Below the pieces are notes generated by a model. It was given only the letters and a program-made list of their open reading frames with translations. It searched no databases and was not told the DNA's origin. Below, in pieces: positions 18,657-30,710 of a stretch of 64,000 bases of DNA. The translations under genes were made by a program, and so were the position numbers. This DNA comes from an uncultured Psychrobacter sp. (GTDB lineage: Bacteria > Pseudomonadota > Gammaproteobacteria > Pseudomonadales > Moraxellaceae), in NCBI GenBank assembly GCA_947489525.1, contig CANLDW010000001.1, positions 682,001-746,000 of the forward strand, written 5' to 3'. Positions within the stretch are counted from its first letter, which is position 1, and the number at the start of each line of letters is the position of its first letter.

Positions 18657-19391
18657 TTATAAGCCATTAATTTTAAGAAGGGCGTTTAGCAGTTGCTCAT
18701 CACTAGGATAGGTGAGCTTGATATTTTGACGACTTCCAACGACTAAACGTATAGGATATTGCAAGTATTCAAACGCACTAGCCTCATCTGTGATACTAAG
18801 ACTCTGTGCTTTTACTTGATCAAGTACATTGCACAGCTGTTTAACACGAAAAACTTGCGGGGTTTGAGCTTGCCATATGTTAGTGCGATCAATGGTATGA
18901 ACCGCATAATCGTTGACACTGCCAGTATCTAACTTTGGCTGCTGTTGGCGTTTCGCTTGCTTTAGCGTATCAGCAACAGGGGTAGCTAAAATAGCACCGT
19001 AAGCTTCTTGCTTAGCAGCACTGATAACCCGTTCAATATCTTCGCTAGGTACAGCGGGGCGAGCTGCGTCATGAATCAGCACTAAATCATCAGCTTTAGC
19101 ACCTCTAGCGATAATAGCATCAATACCTGCACGCACGGACTGCCAGCGCTCAGCGCCACCATAGGTGTACCATACAGGAAGAGCAAAGCTTAGGGTTTGG
19201 GCGGTATTGTCATCTTTTGCGATAACCAGCAAGCAGCTGTCGATATAGTGACTTGTCGCAAGTGCAGCAACCGTGTGCTGCAACAAGGTTTGCTTGCCAA
19301 GCATCACATACTGTTTGGCAATAGAAGCCCCAAAACGACTGCCCTGTCCGGCAGCCACTATCATCGCATGGATATGCGGAGTATGAGTCAT
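18657..19391 (-). CDS. ispD: 2-C-methyl-D-erythritol 4-phosphate cytidylyltransferase
   Basis: IspD activates MEP with CTP in the non-mevalonate isoprenoid pathway. The nucleotide-binding start AAGQGSRFG (about residues 12-20) with a following lysine in KQYVMLGKQ is present, as are LIHDAARP and ITDEASAFE. The length of 244 aa is typical. It follows ftsB on the minus strand, the usual gamma-proteobacterial arrangement. Confidence 0.95.
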   Translation of the reverse strand: MTHTPHIHAMIVAAGQGSRFGASIAKQYVMLGKQTLLQHTVAALATSHYIDSCLLVIAKDDNTAQTLSFALPVWYTYGGAERWQSVRAGIDAIIARGAKADDLVLIHDAARPAVPSEDIERVISAAKQEAYGAILATPVADTLKQAKRQQQPKLDTGSVNDYAVHTIDRTNIWQAQTPQVFRVKQLCNVLDQVKAQSLSITDEASAFEYLQYPIRLVVGSRQNIKLTYPSDEQLLNALLKINGL

Positions 19392-19515
19392 GATGTCATC
19401 ATCATTATAGAATTAGGAAATAGATCAACAGCACATAAAATAAGCGGCGCTACCAGCGACAGCTAGGTTCAATCAGCACAGCTTACCTTATCGTGTAAGC
19501 GCCTTCTCACTCTAT

Positions 19516-19824
19516 TCAACGACGGCTATGGGTAATAGGCGCTGTCGATACCTGTACAAAGGTCTCATTAGGTTTAATAAGGCCTAGATCTAAACGAGCA
19601 TGCTCTTCAACCGCTTCAAGACCATTTTTGAGATCGTAAACATCGGTACGTAATAAATCATTAGCAGCGGCTTGATTGTCATTACGCTGCTGCTGGTTAT
19701 CGATTTGAGCCAATAACGCATTGTGTTCAAAACGACCGTTCTCACCAAACCAGTGCTGATACTGTAGCCCAAGTAACACGGCTACAGCAAAAGCAAGGAG
19801 TATGAATTGACTAAAATACTTCAT
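19516..19824 (-). CDS. ftsB: Cell division protein FtsB
   Basis: FtsB is a small bitopic protein that joins FtsL and FtsQ in the divisome. The 102 aa sequence has one N-terminal membrane helix (about 6-22), a WFGENGRFEHNALL segment typical of FtsB, and a heptad-rich coiled coil to about residue 75 with Asn/Gln core positions. Its location between eno and ispD supports the call. Confidence 0.93.
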   Translation of the reverse strand: MKYFSQFILLAFAVAVLLGLQYQHWFGENGRFEHNALLAQIDNQQQRNDNQAAANDLLRTDVYDLKNGLEAVEEHARLDLGLIKPNETFVQVSTAPITHSRR

Positions 19825-19963
19825 AAGGTCACGTCGTAAAAAAAGGTTACGTCATTAAACTTAATAGGACGTATCGAAATTGCTAAGCTTGCACTTCAAT
19901 ATGTCAAAATAAAGAAGTGTAAGCTCGCGGCAACTCAAAAACGCAGCTTAACAGCTAGTTGAC

Positions 19964-21301
<1,338 letters not shown>

Positions 21302-21364
21302 TCATGCCAAGTTTGCAGGATAAAATAAAGCCTAGTCAATTAGATGAGTAGAAGATGAAACTCA

Positions 21365-21416
21365 GTAGTGAAACTCAGTCATCAAACCAAGTCATCAAAC
21401 CAAGTCATCAAACTCA
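21365..21416. repeat. 13-bp tandem repeat upstream of eno
   Basis: About four copies of a 13-base unit related to GTCATCAAACCAA (starts 21365, 21378, 21391 and 21404; the first is diverged) lie in the eno leader, between copA and eno. Its position in the eno promoter/leader region means copy-number change could affect spacing there. Confidence 0.8.
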
Positions 21417-21492
21417 GTAATAATGCTTGGCATCATAGCATAAATTATGCAAAACTGCGCCCATGTTCAAAAGGCGTATCATACATCATTGT

Positions 21493-23835
21493 TTAAGCAG
21501 TGCGAACTGTATTGGTCTTAGAAGGCACTACAGACAAGGTATTATCAAGCTCGACATCAGTTTTAAAACGCGTTAATCGCAGGGCATTTATAAGAACAGA
21601 TATAGAGCTAAGTGCCATAGCGGCAGCAGCGATCATAGGATTTAAAAAGCCAAAAGCGGCCAGCGGGATACCAATACAATTATAAATGAAGGCAAAAAAT
21701 AGATTTTGCTTAATATTACGCAAAGTAGCCTGAGCCACTTTTTGCGCGGCATCGATATGCATCAGCGATTCGCCCATTAAACGGGCAGATGCACTATGCT
21801 GTGCGACATCTGTGCCCTCAAACATAGCGAAGCTAGCATCGGCGGTAGCCATCGCTGGCGCATCATTAACCCCGTCTCCTGCCATGGCGACTTTATGACC
21901 TGCCGTTTGAAGCGCTGCGATCTGATTGGCTTTATCACGTGGACTCATTTTGCCATAAGCCTTCGTTATACCCAACTGCTCAGCAACATGATCAACCACT
22001 GATTGCTTATCGCCACTCATTAAGATAACTTCAGTACCTGCCTGCTGTAGTTCTTTAATCGTTTGTGCTGTATCTGCCTTGAGATCATCAGCCAAAGCAA
22101 ACGCTCCTAAAGGCTCATCATTAACGCTTATAGCTACTGTGCTAGCAATTTGCCAAATCTTAGGCATCAGCTTGGGTAAGGTTAGCTTAGCAAATTCAGC
22201 TGTACCAACTTTTATCAGACCCAAGCCTTCGATAGTCGCTTGAATACCAGCGCCTTGTACGACATCAACCTCAGTGACAGGCATCAAAGACAGACCTCGC
22301 TCTTGTGCCGCTTGGGTCACTGCCGTTGCCAAAGGATGACTGGCATGGGCTTCAACACTTGCTGCAATCTGTAAGACGTCGTTTATGTCAATGGAGTTAT
22401 CAACCATGACGTGATCGACCATGACAGGTCGACCTACAGTCAGTGTACCTGTCTTGTCGAGCACGACTGTATCTATATTGCCTGCTGCCTCCAAGCTTTG
22501 AGCGTCTTTGAACCAGACACCATGCCGCGCCGCAACGCCCATACCCGCCATAATTGCTGCTGGCGTCGCCAAACCCAGTGCACAGGGACATGCAATGACC
22601 AGCACGGATACCGCATGCATAAGCGCCGTATCTACCCTACCAGTGAGCCACCAAGTCATACCAAACGTTACTAGCGCAATAGCGACTACAATAGGAACAA
22701 AGACAGCTGTGACTCTATCGGCAAGACGAGCAAGATTGGCTTTAGAGCCTTGCGCGTCACTTAGCGCTTGTACCATATCACCAAGCTTGGTGTCACGACC
22801 TTTAGCGCATACCCGATACAGCAAACTACCGTTTTCGACTAACGCACCCGCCAGTAACTCATCACCGGATTGTTTTTTGAGAGGGATAGACTCTCCCGTT
22901 AGATGACCTTCTATACACCACCCTTCTCCCTCAATAACAACGCCATCGGTTGCCACTCGGCTGCCTTGTTTAGCACGCAGGTGATCACCTATTTGCACGT
23001 CCTCCAGCGCCACTGGTACAAAGCGACCATCAGCCTGCTGACGTTCAACCTCATCAGGCGTCAAGGATAAGAGTAAATCAATGCTATTGAGACTGCGTTT
23101 TTTGGTACGCTCCTCTAAGTACTTACCCGTACGCACAAACGCGATGACCATGACCCCAGCTTCGAAATACACACCTAGACCATGACTAGATTGTAAAAGA
23201 CTAGCAAAACTACCATCGCCAAAGGTAAAACTATGGCTGAGCCATAAATACGTGGAATATGCCCAAATAGTCAGTGTCCCAATAATTACCAGCACGTCCA
23301 TGTTAGCCAGACCGCCTTTAATGGATGCCCAAGCGCTTTTATAAAAAGGTAGCGCTAGACCAAATTGTACAATAGTTGCCAGTACAAACTGCAACCATAC
23401 AGGCGGCATCCATGTCATACCAGCGCCGACAAGCATCCCTGCCATACCGATCAAAAACGGAATTAGACACCCCCATAGCGCAATCAAACGCCATGGCCAC
23501 GGAGTCGCTATCTCCTTATCGTTTTTGGCAAACAAACTGTCCTGTGTTTGTAGATTAGCAACAAACCCTGTCTTATTGATCCACTCGCTAATTTGCTCAG
23601 GCGTGGTTTGTATAGGATTGTAATCAACATTGGCAGTCTCGCCTGCAAAATTAACACTGACCTCATATACCTCAGGTTTTTTATTGAGTACTTTTTCTAT
23701 ACGCGAGGCGCAAGCTTGACACGACATACCCTCAATCGCCAGCTGTAGATGCGCGCGCTCAGGGTGCTGTGTCTCGGCTTGCATATGCGTCTCTACATCA
23801 TAGGACTCATGATTGTTACGGATAGAACCAGTCAT
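21493..23835 (-). CDS. copA: Copper-translocating P-type ATPase
   Basis: This P1B-type ATPase exports Cu(I) from the cytoplasm. It has one N-terminal HMA domain with GMSCQACASRIE (Cys39 and Cys42), then eight or so membrane helices. The copper-site CPC is in VLVIACPCALGLATPA, the phosphorylation motif is DKTGTLT, and the nucleotide domain carries HP in ASHPLA and AGDGVNDAPAM. The start giving MTGSIRNNHE is chosen because an AAAGAG ribosome site lies just upstream; the frame extends 17 codons more. A His-containing N-terminus (about 1-30) precedes the HMA domain. It follows the chaperone gene, with a hairpin terminator in between. Confidence 0.94.
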   Translation of the reverse strand: MTGSIRNNHESYDVETHMQAETQHPERAHLQLAIEGMSCQACASRIEKVLNKKPEVYEVSVNFAGETANVDYNPIQTTPEQISEWINKTGFVANLQTQDSLFAKNDKEIATPWPWRLIALWGCLIPFLIGMAGMLVGAGMTWMPPVWLQFVLATIVQFGLALPFYKSAWASIKGGLANMDVLVIIGTLTIWAYSTYLWLSHSFTFGDGSFASLLQSSHGLGVYFEAGVMVIAFVRTGKYLEERTKKRSLNSIDLLLSLTPDEVERQQADGRFVPVALEDVQIGDHLRAKQGSRVATDGVVIEGEGWCIEGHLTGESIPLKKQSGDELLAGALVENGSLLYRVCAKGRDTKLGDMVQALSDAQGSKANLARLADRVTAVFVPIVVAIALVTFGMTWWLTGRVDTALMHAVSVLVIACPCALGLATPAAIMAGMGVAARHGVWFKDAQSLEAAGNIDTVVLDKTGTLTVGRPVMVDHVMVDNSIDINDVLQIAASVEAHASHPLATAVTQAAQERGLSLMPVTEVDVVQGAGIQATIEGLGLIKVGTAEFAKLTLPKLMPKIWQIASTVAISVNDEPLGAFALADDLKADTAQTIKELQQAGTEVILMSGDKQSVVDHVAEQLGITKAYGKMSPRDKANQIAALQTAGHKVAMAGDGVNDAPAMATADASFAMFEGTDVAQHSASARLMGESLMHIDAAQKVAQATLRNIKQNLFFAFIYNCIGIPLAAFGFLNPMIAAAAMALSSISVLINALRLTRFKTDVELDNTLSVVPSKTNTVRTA

Positions 23836-23998
23836 ATAGAACTCTTTATTTTTGGCAATGTGCCATGTGTAATATGTAATAGGCAATGATATAAGGCGCC
23901 TTATAACCTGTTAAGATTAGGCTATTGATCATGTTTTCAAGTCATAAGACTTTTTTTGCAAGTGCTACGCTCGGTAAAGAACAAAGAGTGAACGGACA

Positions 23999-24026
23999 TA
24001 AAAAAACCAGCATCGCAGCTGGTCTT
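23999..24026 (-). terminator. Terminator between the CopZ-like gene and copA
   Basis: A short GC-rich hairpin with arms ACCAGC and GCTGGT is followed on the minus strand by seven U, about 40 bases after the chaperone stop. It could make the chaperone transcript more abundant than copA. Confidence 0.7.
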
Positions 24027-24056
24027 TTATTCATATTAAGATATTGATTATTGAAG

Positions 24057-24281
24057 TTATGAGTTGGCAACCGTTGCCTCAAACCCCGCATCATCAATAG
24101 CAGTAGCAATAGCTTCAGCGCTCGTCTTACTATCATCAAAAGTGACAGTCGCTTGATTGATAGGCAGCTCGACAGTGACACTTATTACCCCATCCATACC
24201 AACCGTAGCACTATGTACGCTATCGACACATTTATCGCAAGTCATACCATCAACTTTTATAATTCTCGTCTGATTTGCCAT
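24057..24281 (-). CDS. copZ: HMA-domain copper chaperone, CopZ-like
   Basis: This 74 aa protein is a single ferredoxin-like HMA domain with the metal-binding motif GMTCDKC at about residues 12-18. Such chaperones carry Cu(I) to the HMA domain of the CopA pump encoded next door. A textbook AAGGAG ribosome site precedes the ATG. Zinc or another soft metal is possible, but the adjacent CPC-type ATPase favours copper. Confidence 0.9.
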   Translation of the reverse strand: MANQTRIIKVDGMTCDKCVDSVHSATVGMDGVISVTVELPINQATVTFDDSKTSAEAIATAIDDAGFEATVANS

Positions 24282-24497
24282 ATTAGGCTCCTTTTTAGTT
24301 ATTCATTAAGTGATTACTTTTATTGTGCTATTCGTAATACAGTTTACTTACTCTTTTTAACTCTTATCCTAAATAAGAATCAGAGCAAATAAGAACCAAG
24401 GTGCATATCTTATTACACTCTACGTTAAGCGATATCGACGAGAACTTCAATCTCATTTGGTAAGTACTTGATAAAGAGGATAGTACTTATGTTAGTG

Positions 24498-24533
24498 GTT
24501 ATATCCGTAGTTATATCAGTAGTTATATCAGTA
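24498..24533. repeat. 12-bp tandem repeat between two HMA genes
   Basis: Three contiguous copies of GTTATATCAGTA (the first has one difference) lie just downstream of the cysteine-less HMA-like gene on its strand. I know of no role. Confidence 0.85.
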
Positions 24534-24559
24534 ACCCTACTGAGATTCATGAATACAAT

Positions 24560-24814
24560 TTATCCATCGTTACGTGGGTTTTGTGGTGCGTCAATTGGAT
24601 AAGGCTGCGTGACATAATCGACCATGCTAATCGCAGCGGTAAAGGCATGAATACTTGTATCCGTATCGTCATAACGAATCAATGCCGTGTTACTGGCAGG
24701 ATCTAACTCAACAGCAGTAACGCCCGTGATATTTTTGAGCGCGGTCATAACGCTATCGACGCCATTAGCATCATCGATATTCTCAATGCTTACCTTGACC
24801 ATTTTTATTGCCAT
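24560..24814 (-). CDS. HMA-like domain protein lacking the CxxC metal site
   Basis: This 84 aa protein has the beta-alpha-beta pattern of an HMA domain: a KMVKVSIENID strand, a helix VDSVMTALKNITGV, then the strand TAVELDPASNTALIRYDD and a second helix. The GMTCxxC loop is replaced by ENIDDANG, and there is no cysteine in the protein. It therefore should not bind Cu(I) like CopZ. It has its own strong AAGGAG ribosome site, lies 53 bases after kdsA, and precedes copZ and copA. A regulatory or partner role in the copper block is possible but not shown. Confidence 0.75.
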   Translation of the reverse strand: MAIKMVKVSIENIDDANGVDSVMTALKNITGVTAVELDPASNTALIRYDDTDTSIHAFTAAISMVDYVTQPYPIDAPQNPRNDG

Positions 24815-24867
24815 AATTCGTCACTCCTTTTAATTGCTTCAATGCCTTATTGCTGTATTATTTATTT

Positions 24868-25743
24868 TTAGTGCGTATCGAGTACCTCAAAACCTTTAAC
24901 GAGATCATCAATTTGTTTTAACTGTCGTAAAAAAGGCTCTAGCTGACTGGTACGCAGCGCACATGGACCATCGCACTTAGCCCTCTCAGGATTAGGATGC
25001 GCTTCTAAAAATAGTCCTGCCAACCCTGTAGCTATACCTGCACGAGCAAGGGTTGTAATCTGTTCACGGCGACCACCGGCACTATCGCTACGCGCGCCTG
25101 GCTGCTGTAGACTATGCGTTACATCAAAAAATACTGGAACATCCATCTGTTTCATCGTATCAAATCCAAGCATGTCGACTACTAAGTTATTATAACCAAA
25201 GGCACTACCGCGCTCACATAAGATAAGCTGGTCATTACCTGCTTCCAAACACTTATTAATAATGTGCCGCATCTCATGCGGCGCTAAAAACTGTGCTTTT
25301 TTTATGTTGATAATCGCACCAGTCTTCGCCATAGCCTCAACTAAGTCCGTTTGCCGTGATAAAAATGCCGGCAGCTGGATGACATTAGCCACTTCTGCCA
25401 CAGGCGCTGCTTGATAAGGCTCATGCACATCAGTAATAATAGGTACGTTATACTTCTCTTTAATCTGACCCAGCCAATCGATACCCTTCTCAAGTCCAGG
25501 TCCGCGAAACGAATGCAGGCTTGAGCGATTCGCCTTATCGAAGCTGGCTTTGAACACATAGCCAATACCTAAGCGCGTACAGATATCGATGTATTGCTCT
25601 GCAATCTCAAAGGCCAGCTCTTTAGACTCTAAGACATTCATACCACCAAACAAAACGAAAGGCTGATCGTTACCGATTTGAATCGTCTGCTCTTTATTAG
25701 TGCTAAGGGTAATATGCGACTGCGCTGTTGCCTGTTGTGTCAT
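24868..25743 (-). CDS. kdsA: 2-dehydro-3-deoxyphosphooctonate aldolase (KDO-8-P synthase)
   Basis: KdsA condenses PEP with arabinose 5-phosphate to make KDO-8-phosphate for the lipid A core. Visible signatures are [24 protein letters not shown] near residue 64, and [11 protein letters not shown] near 207. The length of 291 aa is typical. It is the second gene after pyrG, but a strong terminator lies between them, so it probably has its own promoter in 25744-25862. Confidence 0.96.
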   Translation of the reverse strand: MTQQATAQSHITLSTNKEQTIQIGNDQPFVLFGGMNVLESKELAFEIAEQYIDICTRLGIGYVFKASFDKANRSSLHSFRGPGLEKGIDWLGQIKEKYNVPIITDVHEPYQAAPVAEVANVIQLPAFLSRQTDLVEAMAKTGAIINIKKAQFLAPHEMRHIINKCLEAGNDQLILCERGSAFGYNNLVVDMLGFDTMKQMDVPVFFDVTHSLQQPGARSDSAGGRREQITTLARAGIATGLAGLFLEAHPNPERAKCDGPCALRTSQLEPFLRQLKQIDDLVKGFEVLDTH

Positions 25744-25862
25744 GAGATATCCTAATTAAAAATAATATATTGTTGTATTGTAGCGCATCGCTTCATAAAA
25801 AAAATAGCGTAGACGTAAATGCTAGATAGGCTTCTGTGTTACAAAGTAAAATCTAAGAGCGT

Positions 25863-25892
25863 ATAAAAAAAGACTGATCCGAAGATCAGTCT
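25863..25892 (-). terminator. Terminator of pyrG with UUCG loop
   Basis: Perfect 9-bp arms AGACTGATC and GATCAGTCT are closed by a UUCG tetraloop on the minus strand and followed by seven U. It separates pyrG from kdsA. Confidence 0.92.
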
Positions 25893-25971
25893 ATATGTGC
25901 TCATAGTATTGGCTTGTATGGATGGTAACTCTTGTATTAATGATGACTAACGTATCTTAAACTAACTACTG

Positions 25972-27687
<1,716 letters not shown>

Positions 27688-27717
27688 TTACCAAGTATCA
27701 ATATACGGACATTGTCA

Positions 27718-27747
27718 TTAAAAAAGCCTATCTCAATCGATAGGCTC
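27718..27747 (-). terminator. Terminator of the first porin gene
   Basis: Arms AGCCTATC and GATAGGCT with a 6-base loop lie downstream of the porin. On the minus strand the hairpin is followed by six U. Confidence 0.85.
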
Positions 27748-27801
27748 TTATTTAACCTCATTACACAATTATTCAAACATAGCTCACTCTTAACCTATCT
27801 C

Positions 27802-28935
27802 TTAAAAAAGATACTCAATACCAGCGCCAGCAGCAAACACTTTGATATCCGCTACTGAGTTTGTCGGATCTGTTGGACTGGTATAATCCGCCCAGTTTTG
27901 ACCGATATAAGCGTGTCCAATGATGTTATCTTTAAAGCTGTATTCTGTGCCGACCACTATTTGGTCTGAGTCATTATCACGAATGCCATTTAAATTATCC
28001 GTTTTATTGTACTGAATATACATAAAAGCAGGACGAGCAAGGTTAGTCAGTCCAATCTTGCTACTAAGTATCAGACCTTTTTCTTTGTCAGATCCTCTAA
28101 ATTCATAATCCGCTTGCTGCAACACTGCACCCAAGGTTACAGGCGTAGCAATATCGATATATTTGTCTATATCCACAGTAACTGTACCGCGTACTGCATC
28201 ACCACCATAATCCACACGTTGCTCTTCATCGTTTGCATTATCAACTAGATCTAGAGTATTAATACTGCCACTTGCTTCAATGTCTTTACTATAACCAATA
28301 CCTAGCGTATAGCTATCTTTATCTAACTTTAGAACGGCGCCGTAACCGTCCTGACGACTATCGTCATCGTCGTTAAAACTCTCACCCGCTTTGTACTGTG
28401 CCACAAACTGTAAGTCATTGTACTTAGGAGCAATCCACAACGCTGAATTACTAGAACGAGTATAATCAAGCATATTTAAGGCGGCAACTGTTCTATCATC
28501 ATCAATGGTCCTTACTCCGAGATTATCCCAATACCCTCTGTTGAGGATAGGACCGTATAGATAACTAAAAACAGAAGAGTTTCGACCCACACGCAGCTCG
28601 CCGTAGTCATTATTCTTTAGACCTAAATAAGTATCACGGCTTTGAAACGTTCTACTATCATCACCATCAATATCGATACCATACTCCAAACGATAAATAA
28701 CGTCAGTGTTATCGGTAATTGCCTCCTCACCTCTCAAGCCTATACGTGAGAAATGTGAGTTGATTTGCAATGAGTTTTCATCGGCATCTTCGGGTGTATT
28801 GTTGCTATCATCATAATCTGCCTCTTCATCGACGTAGTCCGCCATCACAAAGGCCTTACCATAGATCTCTGGCGCCGCATAAGCTGTAGATGCATATAGG
28901 ATAGTTACAATGGAAGCTAAAAGTAGGTTTTTCAT
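27802..28935 (-). CDS. Outer-membrane porin (paralogue 1)
   Basis: This 377 aa general porin of the gram-negative 16-strand type has a signal peptide of 20 residues ending in TAYA, and the mature protein starts APEIYGKAF. Alternating beta strands run to the terminal sequence EYLF, with the C-terminal Phe needed for outer-membrane assembly. Acidic loops such as DEEADYDDSNN are typical of this genus. It shares the block GLRGEEAITDNTDVIY with the two porins upstream, so the three arose by duplication. It has its own terminator. Confidence 0.9.
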   Translation of the reverse strand: MKNLLLASIVTILYASTAYAAPEIYGKAFVMADYVDEEADYDDSNNTPEDADENSLQINSHFSRIGLRGEEAITDNTDVIYRLEYGIDIDGDDSRTFQSRDTYLGLKNNDYGELRVGRNSSVFSYLYGPILNRGYWDNLGVRTIDDDRTVAALNMLDYTRSSNSALWIAPKYNDLQFVAQYKAGESFNDDDDSRQDGYGAVLKLDKDSYTLGIGYSKDIEASGSINTLDLVDNANDEEQRVDYGGDAVRGTVTVDIDKYIDIATPVTLGAVLQQADYEFRGSDKEKGLILSSKIGLTNLARPAFMYIQYNKTDNLNGIRDNDSDQIVVGTEYSFKDNIIGHAYIGQNWADYTSPTDPTNSVADIKVFAAGAGIEYLF

Positions 28936-29156
28936 AGTACGTCTCTACACTGGGTTCGGATTATTCTGTTATTAAACTGAGATACAAATGCCTAATAAAG
29001 GTCGTTGTAAATAACTCATTGACCTAATAGAATTTGGGGGGCTATACGTTAAACAGAATGTTACTAGAAATTGTCGACAAAATATAGGATGGTTGTAAAA
29101 ACGGACGTAAAAAATGAAGAGCAACTATACGTTATAGGATGCTTAATAGGTAAGCT

Positions 29157-29187
29157 CAAAGACGCTATCGAAAAATAACGTCTTTGG
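29157..29187 (-). terminator. Possible terminator hairpin of the second porin gene
   Basis: An 8-bp inverted repeat CAAAGACG / CGTCTTTG with a 15-base loop lies just after the porin stop codon. The U-tract is short, so it is weaker than the other terminators. Confidence 0.4.
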
Positions 29188-29204
29188 CTCAAAAGTAGTG
29201 CTTA

Positions 29205-30332
29205 CTAAAACCTATATTCCAAACCACCACCGATAGCAATAACCTCTGTTTTGCCGTTGGCAGAGACCAACATCTCGTTACCGTCGGCATCCCTTCTTGA
29301 ACCTACAACGCCTCGAACATCTTTCGCTTCGTTATAGCCTGCGTAAGCGTGCGCAATGATATTATCTTTAAAGTAGTATTCACCACCGATTACATACTGA
29401 TCGGATGTCGCATTTTTTATACCCGCTAAGTCATTGCCTTGGTTGTACTGGGCATAAATCGCTGCTGGACGAGAAAAATTATCTAACTTAAGCTTGGCAC
29501 TCACGATAAAACCGTCTTCGGTAATTGACTTATCATCGTAATCGGCTTGTTGATACAATAGACCGAGCGTTACGGGAATCTCTGATATATGGCTCATATC
29601 GTAAGTTACCGTACCACGCAGTACTTCACCTTCAATCTCAAGATTTTTATCAAAAGCTAAACTAGCAATAAGACCTTGATCTTGATCATAGGTCACATAC
29701 CCACCGTAACCTTCGCTTTCACCATCAGAGCTACTAAAATCTTCGTCAGCTTTGTACATGACAAACATCTCTAATGGTAGGTTTTCAAACTTAGGTGAGG
29801 TCCAGAAGGCGGCATTTGAAATACGAGGTATAGTTTCTGTCATATTTAGCGCCCGCACCTCTCTTTCTTGATTAGAGAGTGAATTTCTACCCAAGTTGTC
29901 CCAGTAGCCTTTGGTCACCACCACGTTGTTAATCAAATCAATGGGGGTCCAGTATCGACCTAATCTAAGCGTACCCCAATCTTCGTTGCTCAAACCTAAA
30001 AAACTACTACGATTGGCTAATGAAACGCGTTCGTTGCCATCTAGACTTATCGCGAACTGAAACTGATAAACCACATCCGTATTATCTGTTATTGCTTCAG
30101 ATCCTCGCAGACCCATAGTCGATTTGTAAGTATTAATACTGTTAGTTTCGCCATCATAACTACCGTATCTTCTTACTTCTGGGTCGGCATTCATGGCATC
30201 CGCATCTGGTTCAAACTCTCCTTCTGCGTAGTCTGCAACCACAAACAATCTACCAAATAGTTTAGGATCTTCCGCAACAGCAGGGGATGAACATAATATA
30301 GCGAGCGTAACCACTAATAAACATCTCTTCAT
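29205..30332 (-). CDS. Outer-membrane porin (paralogue 2)
   Basis: This is the second porin of the tandem set. The start MKRCLLVVTL is preferred over the ATG five codons upstream because GGAG lies about 9 bases before it and it begins a clean signal peptide ending PAVA. The mature protein starts EDPKLFGRLFVVADY. It ends EYRF. It is more diverged than paralogues 1 and 3, with a long acidic first loop, and it lacks the strong hairpin terminators of its neighbours. Confidence 0.88.
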   Translation of the reverse strand: MKRCLLVVTLAILCSSPAVAEDPKLFGRLFVVADYAEGEFEPDADAMNADPEVRRYGSYDGETNSINTYKSTMGLRGSEAITDNTDVVYQFQFAISLDGNERVSLANRSSFLGLSNEDWGTLRLGRYWTPIDLINNVVVTKGYWDNLGRNSLSNQEREVRALNMTETIPRISNAAFWTSPKFENLPLEMFVMYKADEDFSSSDGESEGYGGYVTYDQDQGLIASLAFDKNLEIEGEVLRGTVTYDMSHISEIPVTLGLLYQQADYDDKSITEDGFIVSAKLKLDNFSRPAAIYAQYNQGNDLAGIKNATSDQYVIGGEYYFKDNIIAHAYAGYNEAKDVRGVVGSRRDADGNEMLVSANGKTEVIAIGGGLEYRF

Positions 30333-30710
30333 CGTGTAGTGCTCCATGTCATAACTTTTCTATTCCGTTAGTGATAATGAAGTTGATCAGAAATATTGAC
30401 TGCATCAACACAGCTCAAAGCGTACATTGCAAAAAATACGATGCAAAAAACAATACAGAACAAATCAACTTAGAAACAATTATACACAATGTTATACTAT
30501 GTACAACTAATTACGTAATTTAATATAAAGTTTATTTACTTGAGGATATACGCTCTTCTGAAGTTTAAAAAAAATAATAAAACCAAAAGAGCTCTGAGTT
30601 AAACGCTATCAACGGCGATAAAAAAACACTAATTCTTAGAACAAAAAAAACTCACCCCGAAGGATGAGTTTTCATACGATTAATACAGTGCCAAATAGTA
30701 AGACGTCATA
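30333..30710. other. Intergenic region between porin paralogues 2 and 3
   Basis: This 378-base, strongly AT-rich gap holds the promoter region of paralogue 2 and the terminator of paralogue 3 at 30643-30672. No gene is seen. Confidence 0.5.
30643..30672 (-). terminator. Terminator of the third porin gene
   Basis: Arms AAAACTCACCC and GGATGAGTTTT (one G-U pair) enclose a UUCG loop on the minus strand, followed by eight U. Confidence 0.85.

Noticed and set aside
22508..22906. 132-codon plus-strand open frame opposite copA
   Set aside because: It lies entirely within copA in the opposite direction, and copA has full family motifs there. It is a shadow of that gene.
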